Position numbers and translations under genes: made by a program. The notes below the pieces were generated by a model, which did not search any database, was not told the origin of the DNA, and saw only the letters and a list, made by a program, of their open reading frames with translations. Positions 48,571 to 57,062 of a DNA stretch of 64,000 nt are shown here, one piece after another. Every line of letters begins with the position of its first letter. Positions within the stretch are counted from its first letter, which is position 1. The stretch is from Pseudomonas sp. FEN (GTDB lineage Bacteria; Pseudomonadota; Gammaproteobacteria; Pseudomonadales; Pseudomonadaceae), in the NCBI RefSeq assembly GCF_904067045.1, contig NZ_CAJFDC010000036.1, positions 1,008,001 to 1,072,000 on the forward strand, read 5' to 3'.

Positions 48571-50237
48571 ACTGGATAAACCTTGAGCGGCTATTGCTCG
48601 AGTCGCACGAACCGCGTGCGGTCACCTTTGATCCGCCGCTGGATCATGCTGGCCTGTCACACCGGGCCTTGCGCCTGGCGGCCGGTTTGCAGGCCCGAGG
48701 TCTGAAACAGATCGCCGTGCACCTGGAAGATGCCGGGGAATTGGCAATCGCCCTGCTGGGTGCCTGGCGCGCCGGTGTTGGCGTCCTGTTGCCCGCCGAC
48801 CTGCAAGAGCAGACCCGGCAACGCTGGGCCACGGACGTCGATCTGTGGCTGACCGATAGCGCCGGGCTCGACGCGCTTTACGCCGAGCCCCTGGGCGCCG
48901 CCGAACTCGACCTGGACAGCTGCCGCCTGAGCCTGTGCACCTCCGGCTCCAGTGGCGAACCCAAGCGCATCGACAAAAGCCTGCGCCTGCTGGCCAATGA
49001 AGTCCTGGCCCTGGAGCAGCTGTGGGGCGCGAGCCTGGCACAAGCCTGCATCATCGGCAGCGTCGCGACCCAGCATATCTATGGCCTGCTGTTCCGCGTG
49101 CTGTGGCCGCTGTGTGCCGGCCGCACCCTGGTCCGCACCCAACTGGCCTTCCCCGAAGACCTGCAGCGCGCCAGCCGTGAACACCCGCAGTTTGCCTGGG
49201 TGGCGAGTCCGGCCCTGCTCAAGCGCATGGGCGACAACCTCGACTGGCCGGCCTTGAGCCAGGTACGCCGGGTGTTTTCCTCGGGCGGCGCCCTCCCTCC
49301 CGAGGCGGCGGCCAGCCTACGGCAACGCCTGCGGCAATGGCCGACGGAAATCCTCGGCAGCTCGGAAACCGGCGGCATCGCCTGGCGCCAGGACAACCCA
49401 CTGTGGCAGCCGTTCGCCGACGTGTGCTTGAGCCAGGACAGCGATGGCGCCCTGCGCGTGGCATCGCCTTACCTGCCTGCCGGCCATGTCGAACAAACAG
49501 CGGATGCCGTGCGCTTCGCCGCGGATGGCCGGTTCGAGCTGCTGGGGCGACTGGACCGCATCGTCAAACTGGAGGAGAAACGCATTTCCCTGCCGATGCT
49601 GGAACAGGCCCTGATCGAACACCCCTGGGTCGCCGAAGCGCGCCTGGGGGTGGTGCAGGAAAACCGCGCCTATCTCGGGGCGCTGCTGGTGCTCTCCGAA
49701 CAGGGGCTGCATGGCCTGCGGAACCAGGGTCGGCGGGCGCTGACCGAGACCTTGCGCAAACATCTGCTCGGCCACTGCGAAGCACTGGCGCTGCCACGCC
49801 GCTGGCGTTTACTGCGGCAACTGCCGCTGAACGCCCAAGGCAAACTGCCACAAGCCGATGTCCAGGCCCTGTTGCGGGCCCCGCGGCCCAAAGGTCCGGA
49901 GGTGCTGGCACAGCACCAGACGGATGGCGAATGGCTGTTGCAGTTGGCCGTTCCGCCGGACCTGGCCTACTTCAGCGGGCACTTCCCGAGCACGCCGGTG
50001 TTGCCGGGGGTGGTGCAGATGGATTGGGCGCTGGATCTGGGCCGGCGACTGCTCGAATTGCCGGCGAAATTCGTCGGCATGGAAGTGTTGAAATTCCAGC
50101 AACTGGTACGCCCGGGCGATCGGCTCGAACTGAGCCTGCGCTTTGACCGCGAGCGCGGCAAACTCCATTTTGCCTTTCGCAACGCCACGGCGGCCTGCTC
50201 CAGCGGACGCATCGTCCTGGAGGCGGCGCATGCGTAA
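48567..50237 (+). CDS. apeH: AMP-forming acyl ligase fused to hot-dog dehydratase (ApeH-ApeI fusion)
   Basis: 556 residues with two parts. Residues 1 to about 440 are an ANL-family adenylating ligase: P-loop TSGSSGEPK at 125-133, GSSETGG, and a GRLDRIVKLEEKR hinge. It should activate the aryl starter acid and load an ACP. Residues about 455-556 are a FabZ/FabA-like hot-dog domain with GHFPSTPVLPGV, H472 being the catalytic His. In enterobacterial APE clusters I recall these as separate proteins, ApeH and ApeI. The ATG at 48567 overlaps the previous stop by four bases. Followed by a 95-bp gap, the largest in the operon. Confidence 0.85.
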   Translation: MNWINLERLLLESHEPRAVTFDPPLDHAGLSHRALRLAAGLQARGLKQIAVHLEDAGELAIALLGAWRAGVGVLLPADLQEQTRQRWATDVDLWLTDSAGLDALYAEPLGAAELDLDSCRLSLCTSGSSGEPKRIDKSLRLLANEVLALEQLWGASLAQACIIGSVATQHIYGLLFRVLWPLCAGRTLVRTQLAFPEDLQRASREHPQFAWVASPALLKRMGDNLDWPALSQVRRVFSSGGALPPEAAASLRQRLRQWPTEILGSSETGGIAWRQDNPLWQPFADVCLSQDSDGALRVASPYLPAGHVEQTADAVRFAADGRFELLGRLDRIVKLEEKRISLPMLEQALIEHPWVAEARLGVVQENRAYLGALLVLSEQGLHGLRNQGRRALTETLRKHLLGHCEALALPRRWRLLRQLPLNAQGKLPQADVQALLRAPRPKGPEVLAQHQTDGEWLLQLAVPPDLAYFSGHFPSTPVLPGVVQMDWALDLGRRLLELPAKFVGMEVLKFQQLVRPGDRLELSLRFDRERGKLHFAFRNATAACSSGRIVLEAAHA

Positions 50238-50332
50238 TGCATACGGAAAAACACATTTCCCCTGGCAGATGAACCTGTGGCGAGCAGGCGTGTCAGAAGG
50301 CCATATCGATCACTTCCAGTGCGAGGGACTCC

Positions 50333-51067
50333 ATGCATAAGCCCTGCGCCCTGGTCCCGGTGTATAACCACGAAGCCGCCGTGCCCGCTGTCGTCGAGGC
50401 CCTGCTCGCTGCTGGACTGGCCTGTGTGCTGGTGGACGATGGCAGCAGCCCGGCTTGCGCGGCGGTGCTGGAGCGACTCGCCGAACAGCGACAGGTCTCC
50501 CTGGTGAAACTCCCCGTCAACCAGGGCAAGGGCGCCGCGCTCATGACCGGGTTTCGGGAAGCCGCGCGCCTGGGCTTCAGCCATGCCCTGCAGGTAGACG
50601 CCGACGGCCAACACGACCTGCACGATGTCGAGATTTTCCTCAATGCCTCGCGCAACCATCCCGAAGCGCTGATCTGTGGCTACCCGCAATACGACGAGAG
50701 CGTCCCCAAGGTCCGGCTCTATGCCCGCTACCTGACCCACGTCTGGGTCTGGATCAACAGCCTGTCGCTGCAGATCCGCGACTCCATGTGCGGCTTCCGG
50801 ATCTACCCGCTGCCACCGGTGCTGGCGCTGATCGACTCGGTGAAACTGGGCAAGCGCATGGACTTCGACTCGGAAATTCTCGTGCGCCTGGCCTGGCGTA
50901 ACCAGCCCATGCGCTGGTTGCCGGTCAAGGTTCATTATCCCCAGGACGGCCTCTCGCACTTTCGCCTGTTCCACGACAACGTGCTGATTTCCAGCATGCA
51001 CACGCGGATGTTCTTCGGCATGCTGGTGCGCCTGCCGAGTATCCTCTGGCGGCGGTGGCGGGCATGA
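50333..51067 (+). CDS. GT2-family glycosyltransferase of the APE operon (N-half of ApeJ)
   Basis: 244-residue glycosyltransferase, family 2. Nucleotide-sugar elements are VPVYNHEAAVPAVVEAL, VDDGSS and the metal-binding QVDADGQHD. The C-terminus is hydrophobic and basic, suggesting membrane association. It probably builds the lipid or sugar anchor to which the polyene is attached. GAGGGA lies about five bases before the ATG. Its stop overlaps the next acyltransferase start by four bases; in enterobacteria the two are one fused protein (ApeJ), as I recall. Confidence 0.82.
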   Translation: MHKPCALVPVYNHEAAVPAVVEALLAAGLACVLVDDGSSPACAAVLERLAEQRQVSLVKLPVNQGKGAALMTGFREAARLGFSHALQVDADGQHDLHDVEIFLNASRNHPEALICGYPQYDESVPKVRLYARYLTHVWVWINSLSLQIRDSMCGFRIYPLPPVLALIDSVKLGKRMDFDSEILVRLAWRNQPMRWLPVKVHYPQDGLSHFRLFHDNVLISSMHTRMFFGMLVRLPSILWRRWRA

Positions 51068-52002
51068 GCGACGCACAAAAACACTGGGCCGACCAACAGG
51101 AGCGCGGCAGCTTCTGGCTGATGAAGCTCACCGCCTTCGGCGTCAAGGTCCTCGGCCGCAGAGTGCTCAGCCCGCTACTGCACGGCATCGTCCTGTATTT
51201 TTTCCTGTTCGGCCGTAGCGCCCGGCAAAGTGCCTGGCACTACCAGCAGCATCTGGCCGACTGGAGCGGTCAAAGCGCTCTGCGGCCGACCCGCATGAAG
51301 GTCTTCAGGCAGTTCATGGCCTTTGCCGACTCGCTGCTGGACAAGCTCGACGTGTGGAACGGCAAGCTGCGCCTCGAGCAACTCGAGATCATCGACCCGG
51401 CCCTGCTGCGCAATCAGTTGCGCGGCACACGCGGGCAGATGCTGGTGGGCGCACACCTGGGCAACCTGGAAGTCTGTCGCGCCCTGGCCGAACTGGGCGA
51501 AAAGGTCACCATGAACGTGCTGGTGCACACCAAGCACGCCGAGCGTTTCAACCGCCTGCTGGGCGAGGCCGGGGCAACCAACCTGCGGCTGATCCAGGTC
51601 AGCGAGCTGGACCCGGCGGTCATGCTGCAACTGAGTCAGCGCCTGGACCGTGGCGAGTGGCTGGCGATTGCCGGCGACCGAGTGCCGCTGCATGGCGGAC
51701 GCCACGTGCGGGTGGATTTCCTCGGCCAACCCGCCGCGTTCCCGCAAGGTCCATGGCTATTGGCCGGGCTGCTGAAGTGCCCGGTCAACCTGTTGTTCTG
51801 CGTGAAACTCCAGGGTCGCTACCGCATCACCCTCGAACCCTTCACCGAATCGGTGCAATGGAAACGCAGCGACCGCGAGCAGGTGATCACCCAGTGGGCC
51901 GCCCGTTACGCCGAACGCCTGGGCCACTACTGCCTGCAGGCACCGCACCAATGGTTCAATTTCTACCCTTTCTGGAAATCCGATGACAACGCATCCGCTT
52001 GA
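51064..52002 (+). CDS. LpxL/HtrB-type acyltransferase of the APE operon (C-half of ApeJ)
   Basis: 312-residue acyltransferase related to late lipid A acyltransferases. An N-terminal transmembrane segment (about 40-55) is followed by the HX4E active site in VGAHLGNLEVCRAL and by GDRVPLHGGRHVRVDF. It may move the polyene or a fatty acyl group from ACP onto the glycosylated lipid carrier. The ATG at 51064 overlaps the GT2 stop by four bases (ATGA). Confidence 0.82.
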   Translation: MSDAQKHWADQQERGSFWLMKLTAFGVKVLGRRVLSPLLHGIVLYFFLFGRSARQSAWHYQQHLADWSGQSALRPTRMKVFRQFMAFADSLLDKLDVWNGKLRLEQLEIIDPALLRNQLRGTRGQMLVGAHLGNLEVCRALAELGEKVTMNVLVHTKHAERFNRLLGEAGATNLRLIQVSELDPAVMLQLSQRLDRGEWLAIAGDRVPLHGGRHVRVDFLGQPAAFPQGPWLLAGLLKCPVNLLFCVKLQGRYRITLEPFTESVQWKRSDREQVITQWAARYAERLGHYCLQAPHQWFNFYPFWKSDDNASA

Positions 52003-53527
52003 GCCGGTCACCTTCGGCGAACTCCCGCTGCGTATCGAAGACGTACTGGCCCTGGCCAACCGTCAGGTGCCCACGCAACTGCAAGGCGATCTGGCGTTCC
52101 GCCAGCGCATTGCCAAGGGCGCGCAGTTCCTTGATTCCCTGCTGGACAAGGAAGGCGTGATCTACGGCGTCACCACCGGCTATGGCGACTCCTGCGTGGT
52201 GGCGGTGCCGCTGCAACATGTCGAGGCCCTGCCGCGTCACCTCTACACCTTCCACGGCTGCGGCCTGGGCCAGTTGCTCGACCCGCAGGCGACCCGCGCC
52301 GTACTGGCGGCGCGCTTGCAGTCGCTGTGCCAGGGTGTCTCCGGCGTGCGCGTGGAGCTGCTGGAACGCTTGCAGGCGTTCCTCGACCTGGACATCCTGC
52401 CGCTGATTCCGGAGGAGGGCTCGGTCGGCGCCAGCGGCGACCTGACACCACTGTCCTATGTGGCCGCAACCCTGTCCGGTGAGCGCGAAGTGCTGTTTCG
52501 CGGCGAACGTCGCCCGGCCTGCGATGTGCACCGTGAGCTCGGCTGGCAGCCGTTGGTGCTAAGGCCCAAGGAAGCCCTGGCGCTGATGAACGGTACCGCG
52601 GTGATGACCGGCCTGGCCTGCCTGGCCTTTGCCCGCGCCGACTACCTGCTGCAACTGGCAACCCGTATCACCGCCCTCAACGTGGTGGCCCTGCAAGGCA
52701 ACCCGGAACACTTCGACGAGCGTCTGTTCGCCGCCAAGCCACACCCGGGGCAGATGCGGGTGGCCGCCTGGCTGCGCCAGGACCTGGCCATCGACGCGCC
52801 AACCGCGCCGCTGCACCGTTTGCAGGATCGCTACTCGCTGCGCTGCGCACCGCATGTCCTCGGCGTGCTGGCCGACAGCCTGGGCTGGTTGCGCGCGTTC
52901 ATCGAGACCGAACTGAACAGCGCCAACGACAACCCGATCATCGACGCCGAAGCGGAACGCGTGCTCCACGGTGGGCACTTCTACGGCGGGCACATCGCCT
53001 TCGCCATGGACAGCCTCAAGACCCTGGTGGCCAACGTCGCCGACCTGCTCGATCGCCAGCTCGCGCTGCTGGTGGACGTGCGCTACAACCATGGCCTGCC
53101 GAGCAATCTTTCCGGTGCCAGTGCCGAGCGCGCCATGCTCAACCATGGTTTCAAGGCCGTGCAGATCGGTGCCAGCGCCTGGACCGCCGAGGCGCTGAAA
53201 AACACCATGCCGGCCAGCGTGTTCTCGCGCTCCACCGAATGTCACAACCAGGACAAGGTGAGCATGGGCACGATTGCCGCCCGCGATGCGATCCGCGTGC
53301 TGGAACTGACCGAGCAGGTCGCCGCCGCCACCCTGCTCGCCGCCCACCAGGGCGTCTGGCTGCGTAGCCAGGCCAGCGATGCCCGAGCGCTGCCACCGGC
53401 CCTGGCGGCGATGCACCAAGCCCTGGCCGAGGATTTCGCCCCGCTGATCGAAGACCGTGCCCTCGAAGCCGAACTGCGCCTGTGCCTGAAGCGCATCGCC
53501 GAGCAACACTGGAGGCTGCATGCGTAG
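51983..53527 (+). CDS. Histidine/aromatic ammonia-lyase family enzyme of the APE operon
   Basis: 514-residue MIO enzyme. The prosthetic group forms from A150-S151-G152 in GSVGASGDLTPLSY, and the catalytic Tyr is Y61 in YGVTTGYG. Family members eliminate ammonia from His, Tyr or Phe. In flexirubin-type clusters a tyrosine ammonia-lyase makes 4-coumarate as aryl starter, so this enzyme may supply the starter here. The residues that set substrate choice (F90-H91) match neither the HAL (Ser-His), TAL (His-Leu) nor PAL (Phe-Leu) pair. It overlaps the upstream gene by 20 bases. Confidence 0.87.
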   Translation: MTTHPLEPVTFGELPLRIEDVLALANRQVPTQLQGDLAFRQRIAKGAQFLDSLLDKEGVIYGVTTGYGDSCVVAVPLQHVEALPRHLYTFHGCGLGQLLDPQATRAVLAARLQSLCQGVSGVRVELLERLQAFLDLDILPLIPEEGSVGASGDLTPLSYVAATLSGEREVLFRGERRPACDVHRELGWQPLVLRPKEALALMNGTAVMTGLACLAFARADYLLQLATRITALNVVALQGNPEHFDERLFAAKPHPGQMRVAAWLRQDLAIDAPTAPLHRLQDRYSLRCAPHVLGVLADSLGWLRAFIETELNSANDNPIIDAEAERVLHGGHFYGGHIAFAMDSLKTLVANVADLLDRQLALLVDVRYNHGLPSNLSGASAERAMLNHGFKAVQIGASAWTAEALKNTMPASVFSRSTECHNQDKVSMGTIAARDAIRVLELTEQVAAATLLAAHQGVWLRSQASDARALPPALAAMHQALAEDFAPLIEDRALEAELRLCLKRIAEQHWRLHA

Positions 53528-53945
53528 TCGCGGAGTGTTGCATGTCGATACCGAGATCCTGGTGCCGTTCTTCGACGTCGACAGCATGCAGGTGGTCTGG
53601 CACGGCCATTATGTGAAGTACCTGGAAGTCGCCCGCTGCGCGCTGCTGGAGCATATTGGCCACAACTACACGCAGATGCGCGACTCCGGCTACTCCTGGC
53701 CGGTGATCGACCTGCAACTGCGTTATGTACGCGGGGCGGTGTTCGGCCAGAAGATCAATGTGCGGGCCAACCTGGTGGAATGGGAGAACCGCCTGAAGGT
53801 CAACTACCTGATCACCGATGTGGCCAGCGGCGAACGCCTGACCCGCGCCAGCAGCGTGCAGGTGGCCGTGGAGATGCAAAGCGGGGAAATGCAACTGGCC
53901 TCGCCGAAAGTCTTCGTCGCCGCCGTCGCAAAGGTGCTGGCATGA
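53520..53945 (+). CDS. apeK: 4-hydroxybenzoyl-CoA-type hot-dog thioesterase, ApeK-like
   Basis: 141-residue thioesterase of the YbgC/4HBT hot-dog family, with the active-site Asp in FFDVDSMQVVWHGHYVKYLEVAR. It may release or edit ACP-bound acyl chains. It starts eight bases before the end of the ammonia-lyase gene and ends with an ATGA overlap. Confidence 0.85.
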   Translation: MRSRGVLHVDTEILVPFFDVDSMQVVWHGHYVKYLEVARCALLEHIGHNYTQMRDSGYSWPVIDLQLRYVRGAVFGQKINVRANLVEWENRLKVNYLITDVASGERLTRASSVQVAVEMQSGEMQLASPKVFVAAVAKVLA

Positions 53946-54655
53946 ACAGCCTGCCGCCGGTACGACACAAGCCCTGTAGGCGCAAGCTTGCTCGCGATAG
54001 CATCCGCAAGATCGCCGCAAACCTCGCGAGCCTCATCGCCAGCAAGCACGCGCCTACAAGGTCCGCGCCTTGGTTATGCCTGCTGTTCTGCCTGGGCCTG
54101 TCCGCCCACGCATCCGCGTTCGACCTGCAACAACTGAGCGACCAGTTGGCCAAACCGACGGTGATCCACGGCGACTTCATCCAGGAAAAACACCTGCGCG
54201 CCCTGCCCCAACCGTTGACCAGCAAGGGCACCTTCGTCCTCGCCAAGGACCACGGCCTGCTCTGGTTGCTCAAGACGCCACTGCAGCAGGACTACCGCAT
54301 CAACGCCAAGGGCATCGCCCGGCGCGATCCCGGTGGCTGGCAAATGGTCCCGAACAAAAGCGCCGGCGCCGAACAGAACCGTCTGTTCATCGCCGTGCTG
54401 CAAGGCGACAGCACCGGCCTGCAACGGGATTTCGAACTGCAACTGCAAGGCGACGCCCAGCACTGGCAACTGACCCTGGTCCCGCGTTCGGCGCTGCTCA
54501 AGCAGATATTCACCCGGATCAATATCGACGGCGGCGAGCTGGTGCAACGCATCGAACTGCTGGAAACCCAGGGTGACAGCACGGTCCTGCGCATGCAGGA
54601 CAGCAATGCCGGCCTGCCCCTGAGCGACGCGGAGCAACATGACTTTGCCGAGTGA
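53942..54655 (+). CDS. apeL: LolA-like outer-membrane carrier of the APE operon, with REPIN inserted in its signal peptide
   Basis: 237 residues, periplasmic LolA-like fold predicted to carry the lipid-linked polyene across the periplasm. The mature part begins FDLQQLSDQLAKPTVIHGDF. Residues 12-39 are encoded exactly by an 84-bp REPIN. Without them the N-terminus reads MNSLPPVRHKP then RSAPWLCLLFCLGLSAHASA, an ordinary Sec signal peptide; with them the n-region is about 28 residues longer and has many Arg and Lys. No other in-frame ATG lies between insert and mature part, so translation must pass through it. The start overlaps the thioesterase stop (ATGA). Confidence 0.82.
   Translation: MNSLPPVRHKPCRRKLARDSIRKIAANLASLIASKHAPTRSAPWLCLLFCLGLSAHASAFDLQQLSDQLAKPTVIHGDFIQEKHLRALPQPLTSKGTFVLAKDHGLLWLLKTPLQQDYRINAKGIARRDPGGWQMVPNKSAGAEQNRLFIAVLQGDSTGLQRDFELQLQGDAQHWQLTLVPRSALLKQIFTRINIDGGELVQRIELLETQGDSTVLRMQDSNAGLPLSDAEQHDFAE
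53975..54058. repeat. 84-bp REPIN inside the LolA-like coding sequence
   Basis: Ends TGTAGGCGC and GCGCCTACA; inner arms AAGCTTGCTCGCGATAGC and CATCGCCAGCAAGCACG pair in inverted orientation. It has the same length as, and is collinear with, the REPIN at 13738-13821. It begins at the first base of codon 12 and spans exactly 28 codons without a stop. Confidence 0.88.
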
Positions 54656-57062
54656 ACGCCTGCTGCCGCGCCTGTTCCTGATCCTGCTGCTGGCGGTGCT
54701 GGCGCTCGCCGGCTGGCAATGGCGTCACGGCGCGCCGCTGTCGGCCGACCTCATGGAGCTGGTGCCGGGCTCGGCGCCCAATGCCCTGGAGCTCAAGGCC
54801 GAACAACGCATGCAGGAGCCGCTGAACCGGCAAATACTGGTGCTGGTGGGCCAGGCCGATCGCCAGAAAGCCATTGCCCTGGCGCAGCGACTGGGCGAAC
54901 GCTGGCAGGCCAGCGGGCTGTTCGAAAGCGTCCAATGGAGCTTGCAGGCCGACCTCCCGGCCTTGCGCGAACAACTGTTGGCCAGCCGCCTGGCCATGCT
55001 CGCCCGCGCCGACCGGCAACAACTGATCGAACAACCGGCGGCGTTTATCCAGCAACGGGTCCAGGCCCTGTTCGATCCCTTTGCCGGGGTCAGCCTGGTA
55101 CCGAGCCAGGACGACTGGCTCGGCCTGACCGGACGGATCCAGGACAGTCGCCCGAAATCCGGCGCGGTAGAGTTCGATCTCGGCAGCGGCGCGCTGATCG
55201 CCGAGGCCGACGGTAAAAGCTGGGTATTGTTGCGCGCCCACACCCGCGGCAATGCGTTCGACATGCAGCTGCCGATGCAAGTCGCCGAACTGCTCAAGCA
55301 AAGCCGTGAAGAGGCCGCACGCGACGACGCGCAACTGCTCGCCGCCAGCGGCCTGCTGTATGCCGCCAGCGGCCAGCAACAGGCAAGTCGGGAAATCACC
55401 TGGGTCGGCGGCGGCGCCACTTTCGGCATTCTCCTGCTGCTGTTGCTGGCCTTCCGCCGTTGGCGGGTATTGCTGGCCTTTGTCCCGGTGTTGGTGGGCA
55501 TGCTCTTCGGCACCGTGGCCTGCGTGGCGCTGTTCGGTCATCTGCACGTGATGACCCTGGTGCTGGGGGCCAGCCTGATCGGCGTGGCCGTGGACTATCC
55601 GCTGCATTACCTGTCCAAGAGCTGGATCCTGAATCCCTGGCGCAGCTGGCCGGCCCTGCGCCTCACCCTGCCCGGGTTGAGCCTGAGCCTGGCCACCAGT
55701 TGCATCGGCTACCTGGCCCTGGCCTGGACACCCTTCCCGGCGCTGACCCAGATCGCCGTGTTCTCCGCCGCCGGCCTGCTCGGCGCCTACCTGAGCGCCG
55801 TGTGCCTGCTGCCGGCGCTGCTCAACGGCACGGACCTGCGCCCGGCGCAATGGCCGCTGCGGTTCTGCGAAGCCTTGCTGAGACTGCGTGAAGCCCTGCT
55901 GCGCAAGGTCGGCAGCCGTCTGCTGCTGGCCCTGCTGATACTGTTCTGCGCCGCGGGTCTGTGGCAGTTGACCAGCAGGAACGATGTCCGCCAATGGGTC
56001 GGCGCGCCGCCACAACTGCAGGCCGAGGCCCAGGCGATCGCCCGCATCACCGGCTACCAGCCCACCAGTCAGTTCTTCCTGGTCCGCGGCGCCGATCAAC
56101 AACAGTTGCTGGAGCGTCAGGCGGCGCTGGGCGAACGTCTCGAACAACTGGTGCGCCAGGGCAAATTGCAGGGCTATCAGTCGCTGGACCAAGTGGTCGC
56201 CCTGCCCCGGGAACAGCAACAGCTGCATGACGCGCTCAAGCGACTGCCGGAGTTCTGGCAGCCCTTGCTCGACCTCGGCGTACCGACCAGCGCCTTGCAA
56301 AACGAGCTGGCACAGTTGCAGGCCCTACCGATCCAGGATCTCGACAGTGCCCTCAAAGGCCCGCTGTCCGAACCCTGGCGCCTGCTCTGGCTGGGCGCGC
56401 AGGACGATGGCGTGGCGGGCATGGTCAGCCTGCGCGGGCTGAACAACCCCGAGCTGTTGCGGGCGCAGGCCGTGGGGCTGCCGGGAGTACAGCTGGTGGA
56501 TCGGCTGGGCGAACTGAACCGGGTCTTCGCCGCCACCCAGGTCAGCGCCGCCGAACTGAAACTGGCCTCCTGTGGGCTGATCGTGCTGTTGCTGATCCTG
56601 CCCTTCGGCCTCGGCGGCGCGCTGCGGATCGTCGCCCTGCCGCTGCTGGCGGCCCTGTGCAGCCTAGCCAGCCTCGGCTGGCTCGGCCAGCCGCTGACGC
56701 TGTTCAGCCTGTTCGGCCTGTTGCTGGTGACCGCCATCAGCGTCGACTACGCGATCCTGATGCGCGAACAGATCGGCGGGGCCGCCGTCAGTCTGCTGGG
56801 CACCTTGCTGGCCGCCCTGACCACCTGGCTGTCGTTCGGCCTGCTGGCGATTTCCAGTACCCCGGCGGTGAGCAACTTCGGCCTGGCGGTGAGCCTCGGG
56901 CTGGCCTTCAGTTTCCTGCTCGCGCCCTGGGCCGCGAGCAAGACCAACCAGAGCGCGACACCAGGGCACCCACTGCGGGATGCTCAGCCGGTCATGGCTA
57001 CCGGCCATGGCGACACCCAGCCTATCCCGTCGAACCCAGCAGGAGCTTGCGCCAATGATTGA
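54639..57062 (+). CDS. apeM: MMPL/RND-family exporter of the APE operon
   Basis: 807-residue inner-membrane exporter with two repeats. Each has a large periplasmic loop (about 30-255 and 435-640) and a block of about five helices; the proton-relay region of the first is GASLIGVAVDYPLHY and of the second VTAISVDYAIL. It likely pumps the polyene lipid to the periplasm for the LolA-like carrier. The start overlaps the LolA-like gene by 17 bases. The C-terminal 40 residues are hydrophilic. Confidence 0.88.
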   Translation: MTLPSERLLPRLFLILLLAVLALAGWQWRHGAPLSADLMELVPGSAPNALELKAEQRMQEPLNRQILVLVGQADRQKAIALAQRLGERWQASGLFESVQWSLQADLPALREQLLASRLAMLARADRQQLIEQPAAFIQQRVQALFDPFAGVSLVPSQDDWLGLTGRIQDSRPKSGAVEFDLGSGALIAEADGKSWVLLRAHTRGNAFDMQLPMQVAELLKQSREEAARDDAQLLAASGLLYAASGQQQASREITWVGGGATFGILLLLLLAFRRWRVLLAFVPVLVGMLFGTVACVALFGHLHVMTLVLGASLIGVAVDYPLHYLSKSWILNPWRSWPALRLTLPGLSLSLATSCIGYLALAWTPFPALTQIAVFSAAGLLGAYLSAVCLLPALLNGTDLRPAQWPLRFCEALLRLREALLRKVGSRLLLALLILFCAAGLWQLTSRNDVRQWVGAPPQLQAEAQAIARITGYQPTSQFFLVRGADQQQLLERQAALGERLEQLVRQGKLQGYQSLDQVVALPREQQQLHDALKRLPEFWQPLLDLGVPTSALQNELAQLQALPIQDLDSALKGPLSEPWRLLWLGAQDDGVAGMVSLRGLNNPELLRAQAVGLPGVQLVDRLGELNRVFAATQVSAAELKLASCGLIVLLLILPFGLGGALRIVALPLLAALCSLASLGWLGQPLTLFSLFGLLLVTAISVDYAILMREQIGGAAVSLLGTLLAALTTWLSFGLLAISSTPAVSNFGLAVSLGLAFSFLLAPWAASKTNQSATPGHPLRDAQPVMATGHGDTQPIPSNPAGACAND

